DNA from: Emydura subglobosa
Lineage: Eukaryota; Chordata; Testudines; Chelidae
Assembly: GCA_007922225.1 (NCBI GenBank)
Contig: ML680053.1
Location: 2,680,319-2,744,318, forward strand
Direction: 5' to 3'
DNA: 64,000 bases
Shown piece after piece: positions 45,623 to 57,468 of the stretch. The notes beneath the pieces are model-generated. The model ran no database searches and was not told the DNA's origin. It saw nothing but the letters and a program-made list of their open reading frames with translations. Positions within the stretch are counted from its first letter, which is position 1. The number at the start of each line of letters is the position of its first letter. The position numbers and the translations under genes are program-made.

Positions 45623-47852
45623 TTGTTTCTCAGGTACATAGGCCCTGGGATGGGATATGCCCCGGTCCCTGGCTTCAAACCATGTGCTTCATGTAAGAAG
45701 CCCATGCCCGTGAATGATCCTTACCAGACCTGCTTAAAGTACCTGGGTGAGATCCATGCCCAGGATAAGAGCAGGATCTGTAGAAACTTCAGACTGCGCA
45801 CTAAGAAGGGCCAGAACATCAGACTAAAACACTCCTGATGGAGTCTGCTCTTAGACAAGACTCCAAGCTGGGTCACATTGACTCGAAGTACCCCGCCAGC
45901 ACCAAGTTCATCTTGGTAACGGTCACCATCCCCAGTGTTGAAAAAATGGCATAAGAAATTATACACTGAAAGAGGGTGCTCCCCGGCTCCTAAGAAGGAT
46001 AAAAAGGGAGTGGGGAATGAACTGAGACGTGTGCCAGGCTGCTCGTCTTCCTTGGAATTCAAGTCGGCTATGGCCTCACCCATTAGAGCTCCCAGTCCTA
46101 CCCAGGGCCTGCCTCCGATTCCTAGGAGTAGTAAGAGTACCCGGCACCTCACAGTGCCATCTACACTTGTGGCTTTTCAAGTGGCCAAGAACTTACTCTC
46201 CCTCTGCCGCCCACTCCTTGGGAGGAGAGACCTCCACGCCGGGATCCTGTGCCGGTACAGCTGGCTAAGAGTCTGTCCAAGAGCAAGCACACAATGGGGT
46301 CCCTGCAGAGATCCCCAACACCGTAATGTCACTGTCTCGCTCCTCGTTGGTCTCAAGTACTCTGTTACCAGTCTCCAGAGAACCATCACCGTCCGCCAGA
46401 TGCCCAGTACCAATCACCGGACTCCTGGTACCGGTTCCCAGAGCCACAACGCTAGTCACCAGAGTCTCAGCACCAATCTCCAGAGTGCTGCTAGTGATCA
46501 CCATATTACCATTGCTGATTGGCAGAGTCCTGATACCACTCCCTGGAACCGAGACGCCATATCTCCTGATACAGTGGAAAGGTGGATACAGGGTCGGCAC
46601 CACCATAGTCACCAGGAGAGGACCCCTCGGACTCGGAAGGGGAGGAGAATGCCTTGCCCCCAAGGGTCAAGTGAACCCTGCAAGTTTCCCCTTGGGCTTG
46701 CCACCAGGCTCGTGTCTGTCAGGACAATGGCCTGGACCATGGCAATTCTAAAACCCACGGGGATTCCCTTCTGCCCCAGGGTCGCAGGTGCAACAGTCTC
46801 TCTCTGGAGTATCTGAGACGCTCAGCAACAGTGTCATGCCCGCCCCCAGACTTGCACAAGGAACCGGACCAAGCCACGGAGGCAAAAGTGGTAGTCCTGG
46901 AAGAGGCCACTCCTGCTGAGGAAGAACAGTCACCTACTACACATTTACCTGCCTCCTCATCATCATCATCGCCTGATGAGGCAGTAGTGGGACCCTCTGC
47001 CACAGCCCCACAAGACAATTTCAGAGCGCACCAGGAGTTGCTCAGTAGGGTAGTCGCAAACTTGGGCTTGGGGGAGGGGCTGAAGGAACCCACTGATGTG
47101 CTCTTTGATATCTTGATGGCAGCAGCCTCTTCTAGAGTTGCCCTTCTGGTCCATGAGGGAGTTGTTAAACTTGTCAAGGCTCTATGGCAAATCCCCTCCT
47201 CTCTGCCCCCTACATCTAAGCGGGCTGAGAAAAAATATTATGTGCCGCTAAAGGGTTTGAATATCTGTACTCTCACCCATCTCCGGGGTTCTTGGTGGTG
47301 TCAGCTGCCAACGAAAGGGACAGGTGGGTTAGTCAAGCTCAACGCCCAAAAATAAAGATGCTAAGAAGCTTGGCCTTTTTGGCAGGAAGATTTATTTGAC
47401 CACTAACCTGCAGCTGTGCATATTGAACCAGCAAGCTTTGCTGGGGAGATACAAGTATACATGGCCAAGATACATGGCCAAGTTCACCGACTCCCTGTCC
47501 CAGGAGTTCGGGCAGGAATTTGTGGCTGTATTGGAGGAAGGTGAAGCAGTAGCCCGAGCCTTTCTTCAGGCAACCTCTGGATGTAGCCGACTTGGCAGCC
47601 AGAAAAATGGCTTCCACTGTCTCGATGAGGAGGGCCTCATGGCTGCAATCGTCCGCTGAAGTTCAACAGTCGATCCAGGACCTTGCCTTTGATGGTGCAG
47701 CGCTGTTCTCTGACCAAACAGACGCCAGGCTGCACGGGTTGAAAGATTCTAGGGCCACACTCCACTCTTTCGGCCTATATAATCCATCTATTTCCAGGAA
47801 GCATCTCAGGCCCCAGCAACCACAGACGATTCATGGGCCAGGCCAGGAGTGA
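45623..47852 (+). pseudogene. DIRS copy 2 gag-like gene, broken
   Basis: The first piece (45623-45838) has CASCKKPMPVNDPYQTCLKY, then LGEIHAQDKSRICRNF. The first Cys pair, lost in copy 1, is intact here, but later Cys positions are changed (Tyr for Cys in LKY). A middle piece, 46831-47355, reads HQELLSRVVANLGLGEGL and KGLNICTLTHLRG, parallel to copy 1. Further pieces (47396-47659 and 47592-47852) include SRLGSQKNGFHCLDEEG in one frame and VQQSIQDLAFDGAALFSD in another. Frame changes and stops separate the pieces. Confidence 0.78.
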
Positions 47853-48139
47853 GCCCTACAGGAGAAAGAACAGAGGCTAAAAATGCTGTCAAGGTCAACC
47901 TGCCTTCACCACTTCCCAGTCGGGTTCAAACTGCTATCCATCTGGGAGTAGGGACAGGCCTTTTGAGAGTGCACCCGTGGGCAGCCTAACAGACTTGATC
48001 CAGGATCCAAACTTCCCCTTTTTCAGACTGCCTTTAACCCTGCCTCCGTGCTTGGGCAGCTATAATGTTGGACCAAGGGTGCTAAGCACCACTGCAGTGC
48101 GGTACACCGTTCAGTTTATTTCAATCCCTCCTTCCTAAC

Positions 48140-48600
48140 CCCACATCCCAGTCTCTCTTCAGGGACCCTTCTCACGAGCAACTTCTCATCCAGGAGGTGC
48201 AAGCCCTCCTACCAGTGGTCCAATGCTGTATCGCGGTACTATGGGCTACCTGTCAAGCGCTGGGCCTGTTGATAAATTAACAGAAATCAACATTACCAGT
48301 GCAAAGGATAGAGTTAATTGGGGCAGTCCCCAGCTCTACCCAAACCAGAGCATTTCTACCGCAAGCCAGACTTCAGACTATTTCAGAGCTGATCACTCAA
48401 GTCACAGCTCACCCGCTCACCACAGCGAGAGTTTGCCTCAGACTGCTACATCACATGGCAGCATGTACCTTCATGGTACAATACACAAGACTGCGCCTCT
48501 GGCCCCTCCAAATGTGGCTAGTATTGATTTACTCTCTGCAAGGCACAACCTGGGACTAATGCGTGAAACATGAGATCCACCTAGAAACCTCACACCTCCC
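48140..48600 (+). pseudogene. DIRS copy 2 reverse transcriptase/RNase H remnant, cores deleted
   Basis: Nucleotide similarity to copy 1 runs up to the 'caggaggtgcaagccc' stretch (copy 1 near 22980). It jumps about 0.5 kb to the 'gtgcaaaggatagagtta' stretch (copy 1 near 23525), and later jumps again across the RNase H core. None of the catalytic motifs of either enzyme is present. Confidence 0.75.
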
Positions 48601-48639
48601 AGGGGTCAAGAGTACATTGCAGATCACCTCAGCAGGTCC

Positions 48640-48960
48640 TTCTGTTCTCGCCACGAGTGGTCCCTGCACCCAGAGATAGTCGAGGTCATCTTCCAAAGGT
48701 GGGGTATTCCCCAGATGGACTTTTTAATGACCAAACAGAACAGGAAATGTCACCATTTCTGTTCCCTGCAAGAGCTCAACAGTGGCTCGCTTCCCAACGC
48801 ATTCCTCCTGCACTGGTCGGGAGGCCTGATGTAAGCCTTTCCACCAATCCCTCTCATCCACAAATTCCTCATAAAGATCAAGAGGGACAAAGCATGGGTC
48901 ATACTGATCGCTCCGACATGGTCCCATCAACACTGGTTCGGCATGTTACTGGCCCTAGCC
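48640..48960 (+). pseudogene. DIRS copy 2 methyltransferase-like domain remnant
   Basis: Parallel to copy 1 24240-24560. In shifted frames it shows the words for 'QMDF', 'PPIPLIHKFLIKIKRDKAW' and 'ILIAPTWSHQHWFGMLL', with a stop after the Met-Xaa stretch near 48832. It is broken by frameshifts. Confidence 0.6.
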
Positions 48961-49059
48961 GAGGCAGCCCCTTGGAAATGCCTGGACTGTCTGGACTTGC
49001 TTTTGCAGAACCCCAGTTGACTGCTGCATCTGAACCTCGCCTCCTTACATCTAACAGCG

Positions 49060-49684
49060 TGGATGCTGCATGGTTAAGCCTCGAGAAGCAGGCTTGCTTC
49101 ACTCAGATTCAGAAAATCATGCAAGAAAGCAGAAAACCCTCCACTAGAACAACTTACCTGGCGAAGTGGAAGCGCTTCTCCTGCTAGGTGGCTGAACAGA
49201 ACCTTTCCCCAACCCAGATGCCATTACACTCCATTCTGGAGTACCTACTCCACTTAAAACACCAAGGCCTGGCGTTATCATCCATCAGGGTACACCAGGA
49301 GGCCATCTCAGCTTTTCACCCACATGTCCAGGGCAGATCAGTCTTCTTTCATGAGCTGATGGCCAGATTCCTCAAAGGCTTGCAGATCAGAGACCCGGTC
49401 CCGTCGTGAGACCTCAACCTACTCTTGTCCAGACTGCCGTTGAGTCCATGGCATCTTGCTCTTTTCTTCACTTGTCATGGAAAGTCGCTTTTCTTGCGGC
49501 AATTACTTCAGTGAGACGAGTTTCCGAAATCAAAGCTCTAAATTTGGAACCTCTCTATATTATGTTTTACAAAGGTAAAGTCCAGCTGCACCTGCTCCCA
49601 GCATTTCTGCCAAAGGTGGTATCACAGTTTCATGTTAACCAGGACATATTCCTGCCAGTCTTCTTTCCAAAACCTCACAACTGA
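49060..49684 (+). pseudogene. DIRS copy 2 tyrosine recombinase, C-terminus deleted
   Basis: The N-terminal part reads ESRKPSTRTTYLAKWKRFSC, a stop, then (49188-49409) SILEYLLHLKHQGLALSSIR and VHQEAISAFHPH, the core-binding part of DIRS recombinases. After a frame change, 49406-49684 gives HLSWKVAFLAAITSVRRVSE with the first catalytic Arg region, and ends VSQFHVNQDIFLPVFFPKP. The His-x-x-Arg and Tyr segments present in copy 1 are missing; the sequence jumps straight into the right terminal repeat. Confidence 0.8.
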
Positions 49685-49689
49685 AGTGC

Positions 49690-49860
49690 CCCTTACACTG
49701 GCGCATACGCACACCACTGCAGAGGACACTAGAGCTGGGACTATGAATACCACTGAGGGAAAAATCTCCGGTACCGGTGCATGTGGCGCACACGCACCTG
49801 ACATGGAATGGACATGAGCAACACAAGTCGAAGAACAATAGTTACGAAAGGTTAGTAACC
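49690..49860 (-). repeat. DIRS copy 2 right inverted terminal repeat
   Basis: The reverse complement matches 45316-45472, ending near 'cgaagaacaatagttacg' and 'aaaggttagtaacc'. Confidence 0.9.
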
Positions 49861-49891
49861 AGTTTTTACTTTAAACTATGTTTAAAGTAAG

Positions 49892-49905
49892 TTTTTTTTT
49901 TTTTT
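49892..49905. repeat. Poly(T) run
   Basis: Fourteen T residues directly beyond the DIRS copy 2 end. Confidence 0.75.
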
Positions 49906-50875
49906 AAATAGTTCTGTAGTTTAAGATAGGTTTATAGTTGCCACTGCTGCTGCATAAGAATGTATACCACAGCAACATAAAATTCCATTCAGTTAGATTT
50001 CTAGCTACAGTTTCTCTTAGTAATACTAAAAGTTTTCTGATTTATCCTCTTTATTTAAAGTAGGACCATTGATGATCTGAGGCAACATCACACTAAAGCA
50101 AGATATATTATTCCAAATCCCCATAATATGTTACATACTTAATAAGATTATACTTTTGCATCCAAGAATTATTAGTATCTTGTAGAGTAGACTAGTATTT
50201 TAATACAGTGTAGCACAGATTCTTGGTACCCTCAGTTGTGCTTCCACCTCTGAGGAAGGAGGAACAATCGATCGGCCTAGCTGGTTTATGCTGTACAGAA
50301 GTAGAGATGTATATTGAGTCGTTTACCAGTTTTCCTGTCAGTGTTTAAACATTTTAGCTGAGTACACAGAATTACTTTAGAGAATCTACAGTTGAACAGG
50401 GTGACTGCTTATCATTGTGTGCAATTCCCATTTCAAATCAGGCTAAACAGTGAACACTGAGCAAGAGAAGTGGATAATTATCTGGAGAATTTTTAATAAA
50501 GAGAAGATTGAAACAGATCACTTTGATTTGCCAACTCTTGTTTTCTGCTTCCCTTCCCGTTATTGCTGGTGATTTACCAACATATTGTATCTGAAATAGA
50601 AGCTTTTTCCTTTCTGACCGGATACCTCCTGATGTCAAAGTACATTCTTGTACCTCAGTGTGAAGAACCTGGCAAGAGAGAGAGAGAGCGCCTTCTTCAG
50701 GTGCAACATGCTAAGAATTAAACAATGCTGTGAAAGGAAATACAGGAAAAACTACAAGGCACTTAAATGGGTTTCCACTCCCACCTCTGTCACTGAATCA
50801 CTCTGTAACCTTTGGTAAATCACATAATCTTTGTTCCTCACCCTCCCCAACTGTGAAATCAAACAGGATCGTCTG

Positions 50876-51320
50876 GTGGTGATGGAACTGGACTGGAAGT
50901 CAGGCAACCTGGGTTCTATTCAAAACTTTGCTACTGACCTGCTGTGTGACTATTGGCAAGTCACTTCGTCTCTCTGCCTCTGTTTCCTTTCCCACCCTTT
51001 GTCCTGTCTATCTAGAGCAGTATTTCTCAATTGGTGTTCCGCGGAACCCTGTTAGGGTTCCACGAGAAAGTGACATCACGCCACTGAGAGCAGCTGTTCT
51101 CTGCGCTGCCGAAAAAGGGAAGATGTCCTGGATTTTTCGGCGGAGGGTATCGAGTATGAGTGTAATTTCCCCACGGAGCCTAAAGGGTTCCGCGGGGAAA
51201 TTTAATTGAGAAACGCTGATCTAGTGTGTAAGCTCTTTTGGCTAGGGATTGTGTTACTGAGAATTTGTATGGTGTCTAACACAGTGGAACCCTGATCTCA
51301 GTTGGAGCCTCTAGGCATCT
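50876..51320 (+). repeat. MIR/CORE-SINE-like repeat split by a hAT-type element
   Basis: The left half (50876-51017) has 'cctgggttctattc' (B-box-like), 'ctgctgtgtgactattggc' and 'aagtcacttcgtctctctgc', the core of MIR-type SINEs. The right half (51227-51320) begins 'tgtaagctcttttggctagg' and has 'taacacagtggaaccctg', the shared 3' tail. The 201-base element at 51018-51218 lies between them. Confidence 0.75.
51018..51218. mobile_element. hAT-type non-autonomous transposon in a MIR-like repeat
   Basis: Starts CAGTATTTCTCAATTGG and ends CCAATTGAGAAA-like (as ATTGAGAAACGCTG). Subterminal GTTCCGCGGAACCC and GGGTTCCGCGGGG reinforce the inverted ends. It is flanked by ATCTAGAG (51010-51017) and ATCTAGTG (51219-51226), an 8-base duplication with one mismatch. 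Confidence 0.9.
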
Positions 51321-52275
51321 CTAGACAAGTAGTAATAATTCTAAAGCACTTGGAGACAGTGTTGAATGCCAACTTGGAGACTGTGTTGAATGCTAAATAT
51401 TAAATAAAGAGCTTACACTTAGTATATGCTTTTGCTGCAATAGCTCCTTAAAATCCCATATCCCGTGATAAAAGCTCTCTATTTCTCCTTTTGTACTGGG
51501 TGAAACCACAGACTCTTCCAGTTTGAGATATGGGTGAACTGCAGGGTGTGGAAGGGGATTGTTTTTTGTGGGGGGGAGGAGAAGGGGGTGGGGTTTTGGT
51601 CTTTTTGATTTGTTACTATGAAAGGGATGCGATCAACTTGAAAAAAGGGAGTAGTTTCAGGTACTAGCTCTGTGTTTGTTCCTCAGTCAATTTTTACAAT
51701 CGCATTTTTCTCTTTTTATTAAAGTTTTCCTCTCACCGGTTTTAGTGTGAAAGAGCTGCACAAATGAGGGGAACTGTATTTAGTATTGTATGGTATTCAT
51801 TTAATATTGCTAAATGCACAAAGTAAACTTACAGAAAAAGTAGAGGAATTGGGGGTGGGGGAATACCTTTCAGTTCCAGTAATTCTAGGTCTTGCGTGTA
51901 AAAATTGGTTTAAAAATTTGATTGTTTTTTTAAGCTGTCAAATGTCCCTTTAAAAATAATGTATTGTAATTGTCCCATAAAATGTCCAATAGCAAGTTTG
52001 TATAAATGAATGGATGTGATGTTGAAAATTCCAGTTTGTGGAATCTGGATAAGCTGGTATTTTGGATCTCTAGGAAACCATTTCTTAGCTCTTGATGCAT
52101 CTCTGCAGGCAAACCAATGAAGAACTTGACTTGTTCCCAAAGTGGAACTGATTTCTAAGCTTCCAACATAGAGTCTAATTTGTGGATGAGAAAGAGGGTT
52201 TATTTTAATTGAGAGAAGAAATTAAATCTAGATGTGAAAGAATTTGGATAATATATTCCACATTTGTCTCCTCAG

Positions 52276-52437
52276 ATAATTAAACTCAAAGCAGAGGCTC
52301 GTCTTGATTTGCTAAAGCAGATAGGGGTGTCCGTTGATACGTGGCTGAAGAGTGCAATGAATCAAGTGATGGAAGAACTGGAAAATGAACGCTGGGCAAG
52401 CCTTCCTGCAGTAACCAATAATGGTTCTTCACACCTG
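52276..52437 (+). CDS. FCHSD2: FCHSD2 exon: end of helical region
   Basis: This exon is 162 bases, exactly 54 codons, phase 0. It begins IIKLKAEARLDLLKQIGVSV and continues through DTWLKSAMNQVMEELENE to NNGSSHL. The first two thirds are the last helix of the F-BAR extension; the end is a flexible serine/asparagine stretch leading into the linker. The acceptor is tgtctcctcag; the donor is CTG|GTACAG, weaker than its neighbours but in a strongly conserved frame. Confidence 0.96.
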
Positions 52438-52744
52438 GTACAGTCTCCAATTTGTAACCTTGATCTCTTGTTTCTCTTTGAACCTTGGCTAGTGTACATC
52501 CTGCACAATAGTACATAGATCACATTTAATATGGAATCTAACAGGAAGAAAGAAATTTGAGGAAATATAGCTGTCTGAGAGCTAACGCTAGAAAACTTCA
52601 GTATAACTTTTATGTACCTTGATTTCCCTATCAGATGTTTTATACCTACAGTGTTGAAGCTTAATTAATGATATAAGATGCTCTTTGGGATAATTGGATG
52701 AAAGGCAGAAAGGATACAATTTAGAAAACTCCTAGACGATTTAA

Positions 52745-52903
52745 GAGCCTAAAGTCCTATTTTCAAAAGGGACTGAGGCACTTAATGCCTTGAATTCCTC
52801 TGACTTTCACTGAGACTTAAACTCCTAAATGCCTAAGTCACTTTTGAAAGTGGGAGTTGGGCTCCAAAGTCGTTAGACACTTGTGAAAATTTTACCCTGT
52901 CAG
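52745..52903. repeat. Palindromic 'taggagcctaagtc' type repeat
   Basis: The left arm (agagcctaaagtcctatttt, gactgaggcacttaatgcc) and right arm (aatgcctaagtcacttttga, ggagttgggctcc) are inverted relative to each other around 'gactttcactgagac'. A common short foldback element in sauropsid introns. Confidence 0.65.
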
Positions 52904-53240
52904 TTCTTTAGCTACAAAGCAGTTAAACCAGACCAATCCAAAAATACGAGAATAGGTTTCTATAAGCTATAATATACATGAAACTTTCCATTTTTGTATT
53001 GTCTACAGTCGTTTATGGAGTAGGTCATAAGATCTCCCACACTTACTTGGAAATTCGTTCCCAGCAATATTGAAATTTGGAGGAGATGAATTTTTTTAAA
53101 TCTAATTCAAGAAGCAGGAAAAGTTAATAATTTTCTTTTCCCCCTCCCCCTGCCCAAAAAATAATATGCCTCAAAGTAAACACTGATAAACAATTGCCTA
53201 AACCAAGAAATCCTATTTAAAAAACAGAAAGAACTAGGGG

Positions 53241-53255
53241 AAAAAAAAAAAAAAA
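53241..53255. repeat. Poly(A) run
   Basis: Fifteen A residues in intron. Confidence 0.75.
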
Positions 53256-54249
53256 GCTGTAATCTTATTTTTTTTACATGACATGCAATGCTCAGCTGTC
53301 ACCGTTCAGAGTAAAATTAGTTGAATGAAGTTGCTCTTCATCAATAGCAGGCAAAAATAAAATCCTGAAAGTTTAGTCAGTTTGCCTGAAACAGAATGTT
53401 AGATTGTATGTATGCACTTAGCATATGGCGAAGCACGTAAAGTTCAAAGGCTTTTACAAACTTAGTCACAATTTTGGGGGTAGGGAGTGTTTTGTAAATG
53501 CAATGGCCAGGTGCCATTGCTATTTATGGATTAATTCACATTTCACGTTAAAGTTTTTGACAGCTACTTGCACTTTGTGCTTACTGGCCTCTGTGAAGTA
53601 TAAACAAAATCTTTTTGGGGGTGGGAGGGTGGTTTTTAGTAGATGGCTTCATGCCTTTGGGGATGGGCTTTCCTCCCCTGGCTGCCCACAAGAAACAGAA
53701 GGACCTGTTTAGCCAGGATGCAGCATTTACACACACCCATATTCTTCCCATCTCTTTTCTTGGCTCTTTTATATCTTTACCATTTTCTTGTGAATGGTCA
53801 AGTATTCTGGTGGCAAACCCTCACAGAAACGGTTATTTATACTACAGGCTATTCGCAATCCCTGTTCTCACAGCTTTGTCTCTGGGGCAGGGATTCCCAG
53901 GGATGGTGTTATAATTAGAGACTCAAGTCTCATAAAATTCAGTTCCAGGTTTCAGACTTCCCAAAGCACAGGACAGTTCTCATCTGGGTTTTGGTTTAGG
54001 CCCGTTCAAGCTATAATAGATGAGAATAGCTACATTGCTATATTTAAATGTCTTTTTTCCCTTTCTTCTCCTTCTACCCCACCTCCTTCAGCTTCCTGTT
54101 GCAGAAACTGGATTCTTCCCAGTACTCTTCCTCTCTCCATTAGGACACGCAAACCATTGGCTCCACATCTAAATCTAGTGCCAGTACCTTGCAAGCTTGC
54201 AGATGCTAGAGCGTGGGTGGATAAAATTTAATTTCCATTTTCCCCCTTT

Positions 54250-54263
54250 ACACACACACACAC
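54250..54263. repeat. (CA)n microsatellite
   Basis: Seven AC units; short. Confidence 0.75.
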
Positions 54264-57200
54264 CCTTGTTTATAGAGGATTATATTGACGTTGGCAGGCC
54301 AGATGAGGGCAGCCCATAGATGGCATTTCTTAAAGCTGTTACTTTGTTTGTAATTATAAAAATTTACTACTCTGCTTTTCATAGGAGATGCACTTTCACT
54401 TCACTCCCTAGGGGCAGGCAGTTTTTAATGTTAAGGAATCAACCTTCTACCTTTGCTTTGTCATGCATAACTGAGCAAAGTGTGTGTTCTTTGTGTCTGG
54501 TCTTGTTATCAGATCATTTGTTCACCACAGCTCCCAATGAGTTGTCTTTTAGTGAGTTATAAATAAGAAAATAGCATAGCTGAAACAGCTTGTTATCTCA
54601 ATATTTATTTAACCTGCTAAAAAGATACAATAGTGTAAAAAGCCTAAGGAATCAATGTCACCTCACTTAGTCAGTTGGCTGGCTTTAAGGTGTAATGCAG
54701 AAATGCACAATTTGGGGACAGAACCCTAAATTAAGAGGCCAACAAAAGCTTTTGTCATAATTTTGTGATTTAATTCCACCTGAAAAACGTGTTTGTACTA
54801 CTGCTATATATTAGTATAATTGGGATGATGCAGTCTCTGTATCTCTATGAAAGAGGAAGAGAATGACGTCTGGTTTTGGTAGTCACTCATGACTCTCAAC
54901 TCTGCTGAGATGGATAATCATCTAAACTAGTGTGCAGTTTAAAACAAAAACAAACAACCCCCCGCTCCCTCCCCGGAAAATAAAAACAAACAAACATGCA
55001 TGAGTGCACTTTCCAGGCGGCAGGTTAAGTGTGAACATGGAACTGTGATTGCTTGGATGATTGTAATGGGATAGTGTCTTTCACCTGTTAGGTTAAAATT
55101 TAGCCTATGTTATTATCATCTGATAGTTTTTCAGCAGCCTGTGTGAAAAGAGTCATGGTCTCGAGCCACAGGTGCCCACATCACAATTGCTGCTGATGGA
55201 CACCTTTGCAGTTTCTGCAGAGATGTCAAAGCAGTGAGTAGGTATGAAATCTCAACTCCTCTCACTCCTAGAAGTTGCTCCTCCAAGTCAGAGTTGTGGT
55301 GCATTGATGTGGAAGCTTTTTCTGCTATTGATGAAGCTCTGTCTGTCCTGAGGATAAATAAAGTCACCAGTCACTACCAACACTAAATCTGCCCAAATAT
55401 ATGTAGATATAATTAAGAGACAAGATAATTAAATTATCTAACATACTGTCAGATAAAAGATGCTGTTGCTTTTTTATCTGGTTTTATTCTTGTGTTGGGT
55501 TCATTTTGTGTACCTGACGTATTTGTTCTGTGTTTACATTGTCATTCATTGGCAGATTTTGTATAGAAAGAAAAGCTACATAAAGCAGACTCTTCAGTCT
55601 TCTATGTCTTGGATATTGTTTTCTCTTTTTTGTATTATGTATCTCTACGTTGCAAATAGATTCTAGTCAAGGAATTTTTGAGTAGCCACACAGTGAACAT
55701 TAAAATGTATTTTTCTTCTTTATATTAGAAAACCAGGACCAGATGTTTTATGAACAAGTATTTCTAGAGATGATATGCTAATTTCCATGATGCTGCTTCA
55801 TATCTCCCATAGCTCTCAGCTGCAGGGTCAGCAGTGGTTGCTTTGAGGGAGAGTGGTCTTAGTAAGCGATATTTATAGGAACTATGAAGATATTGAATTT
55901 ACCTTAATCTATAGAGTGCCAAATTAAAAGCCCATGTGTTAACTAGATAGAACTTTAAATACTTTTTGTTGCAGCAGTCTTCATAAACATTAAAGGAGAA
56001 ATGGATGCAATCTGGACGTTAGTGGAAAGGACCAGTCTAAATTCAAATGGAATACAAAGCTATAATCTGGTCAAAATAATTAGTACAGTAGGTTTAGTAA
56101 GTCCACTTAGCTTTTATTCTAGTGACCTACCTTCAAATATGGCTGAGGTAAAATGAGAAAATGAGTTGTTTGCTTTCAAGCAAGGCCATAAACATCAGTC
56201 TGTATCACAAATCACCATACCGTATGTCATTCTGTACTGGAGATGACCAAGACTAGAATAGCAAGGATGCTGCAAGTGCAACCTGAAGTGTATTGGCAGA
56301 ACTGATTTGGGAAGTCTTCACAGTACCTGTCTACCCTATGCCTAGCTCTTTGCTGTGTGGCCTACCTTTTTGCTTTCATGAGGCGCACAAAATTCACCCC
56401 CAAATTAAGCAAATTAAAAAGTTAAGAATTCTAATATCTAGCAGTGTTGCACTTGATTTTGAAAGATGGTGTTTTTTCCCATGAGGTAGAATGTTTATCC
56501 AGTATTTCATCCAAACACAAAACCAAAGTACAGTGCATGTCATCCATCACTGCTTAAACCATGTTTATAGAAACTTATATTTTTTTCCAGCCTATCCACT
56601 TCAGCCTTTATTTAGCTTTTTATAAATACTTTTAAATGATTATTCTTCCCCAAGGGTCCTTTCTTATAAACAGTACTGAAAAACTGAAGTAATTAATTTG
56701 TCAGAAATACACTTGAAGGAAAGCTGGGTTTTTTTCAGTTTTAGCACTTCACTTCATTCTTAGGGCAATTTCATTTTGTACCTTATGGACATAGGTGCAT
56801 CATTCTTTTAACAATGTGGTTCTTCAGTACATTATTCTTTCTCCATTAAACTTTATATTGTAATCTGAAGAATGGCTACTGTACTTTGGATTTATCGTTA
56901 ACTTAAAACCTCCACTTAACAATACTCTTTCCCAAACTCTTGAGCCCTACCTTCCAGCAATATTCTTACAGTGAAAGTTAAGTATATGTTTAAAATTCAA
57001 GTGACTGCTATTCAATTAAGAGATCCTGTTGAGTCAGACATAAATGTTAGTTGATAGCTTGCATTCTTTGCTTCCGGATATTTGCTCAAATGGATGAGTG
57101 CTTTCCTGAAGTTATTTGGAGAACAAATATATTGATTTTTAGTGATGGCATTTCTCCTTTGGTGTTTTTCAAAGATAGAAACTTACATTGCAGCACTACT

Positions 57201-57333
57201 CAGTCACCAGCAGATTTGGAATCTAGAATTTCAAGTGGTTGGAGTTACTAAAGAACTAAGCCATTAATTTTACTATTGTTTTTCATCTTCTTTTTATAAT
57301 CCAATACAGTTACAAATTAATTTCTCTTAATAG

Positions 57334-57468
57334 CTTAACCCTGATGCAGAAAGAGAAGAAGGGGAAGAATTTGAAGACAGCATGGATGTTTTTGATGATA
57401 GTAGTTCCAGTCCTTCTGGAACTCTAAGAAATTATCCACTGACCTGCAAAGTTGTTTATTCATATAAG
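57334..57468 (+). CDS. FCHSD2: FCHSD2 exon: acidic linker and start of SH3-1
   Basis: This exon is 135 bases, exactly 45 codons, phase 0. It begins LNPDAEREEGEEFEDSMDVF, an acidic stretch, then DDSSSSPSGTL, a serine-rich turn likely to be phosphorylated (inference), and ends NYPLTCKVVYSYK, the first strand of SH3-1, where VVYSY takes the place of the usual ALYDY. The acceptor is ttaatag and the donor AAG|GTTTGT. Confidence 0.96.

Larger units (their letters stand above)
45316..49860 (+). mobile_element. DIRS-type retrotransposon, copy 2 (internally deleted)
   Basis: This 4.5-kb copy has inverted terminal repeats (45316-45472 and 49690-49860) and remnants of gag, methyltransferase-like domain and recombinase in the same order and orientation as copy 1. 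Alignment by eye to copy 1 shows three losses: the reverse transcriptase core (jump near 48225), the RNase H core (jump near 48560), and the recombinase end with the internal complementary region (jump at 49684). It keeps the recombinase N-terminus that copy 1 lacks. It cannot be autonomous. Confidence 0.92.
30108..52275 (+). other. FCHSD2 intron, about 22 kb, densest in mobile elements
   Basis: Intron from GTGAGA to the acceptor tgtctcctcag. It contains an A-rich tract (30821-30860), an old repeat with two inverted-repeat elements (31467-31765 and 32199-32587), a G-run (33371-33385), a possible hAT fragment (35895-36020), an RTE-like LINE 3' end (38530-39070), nested inverted-repeat elements (42009-42965 and 44288-44530), DIRS copy 2 (45316-49860) and a MIR-like repeat split by a hAT-type element (50876-51320). 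The stretches 33390-35890, 36020-38530, 39100-42000 and 43000-44280 show no gene or clear repeat to me beyond a MIR/L2-type tail fragment at 39798-39880. Confidence 0.85.
52438..57333 (+). other. FCHSD2 intron, 4.9 kb
   Basis: Intron from GTACAG to the acceptor tctcttaatag. It contains a foldback repeat (52745-52903), A-runs (53241-53255), a CA run (54250-54263) and a C/A-rich patch (54943-54995). Overlapping open frames near 53425-54231 have no recognisable domain. The rest shows nothing. Confidence 0.85.

Noticed and set aside
53425..54231. Four overlapping open frames (91-145 residues) in the intron before the linker exon.
   Set aside because: No motif, no splice continuity with FCHSD2, and low-complexity pyrimidine-rich sequence explains the openness.
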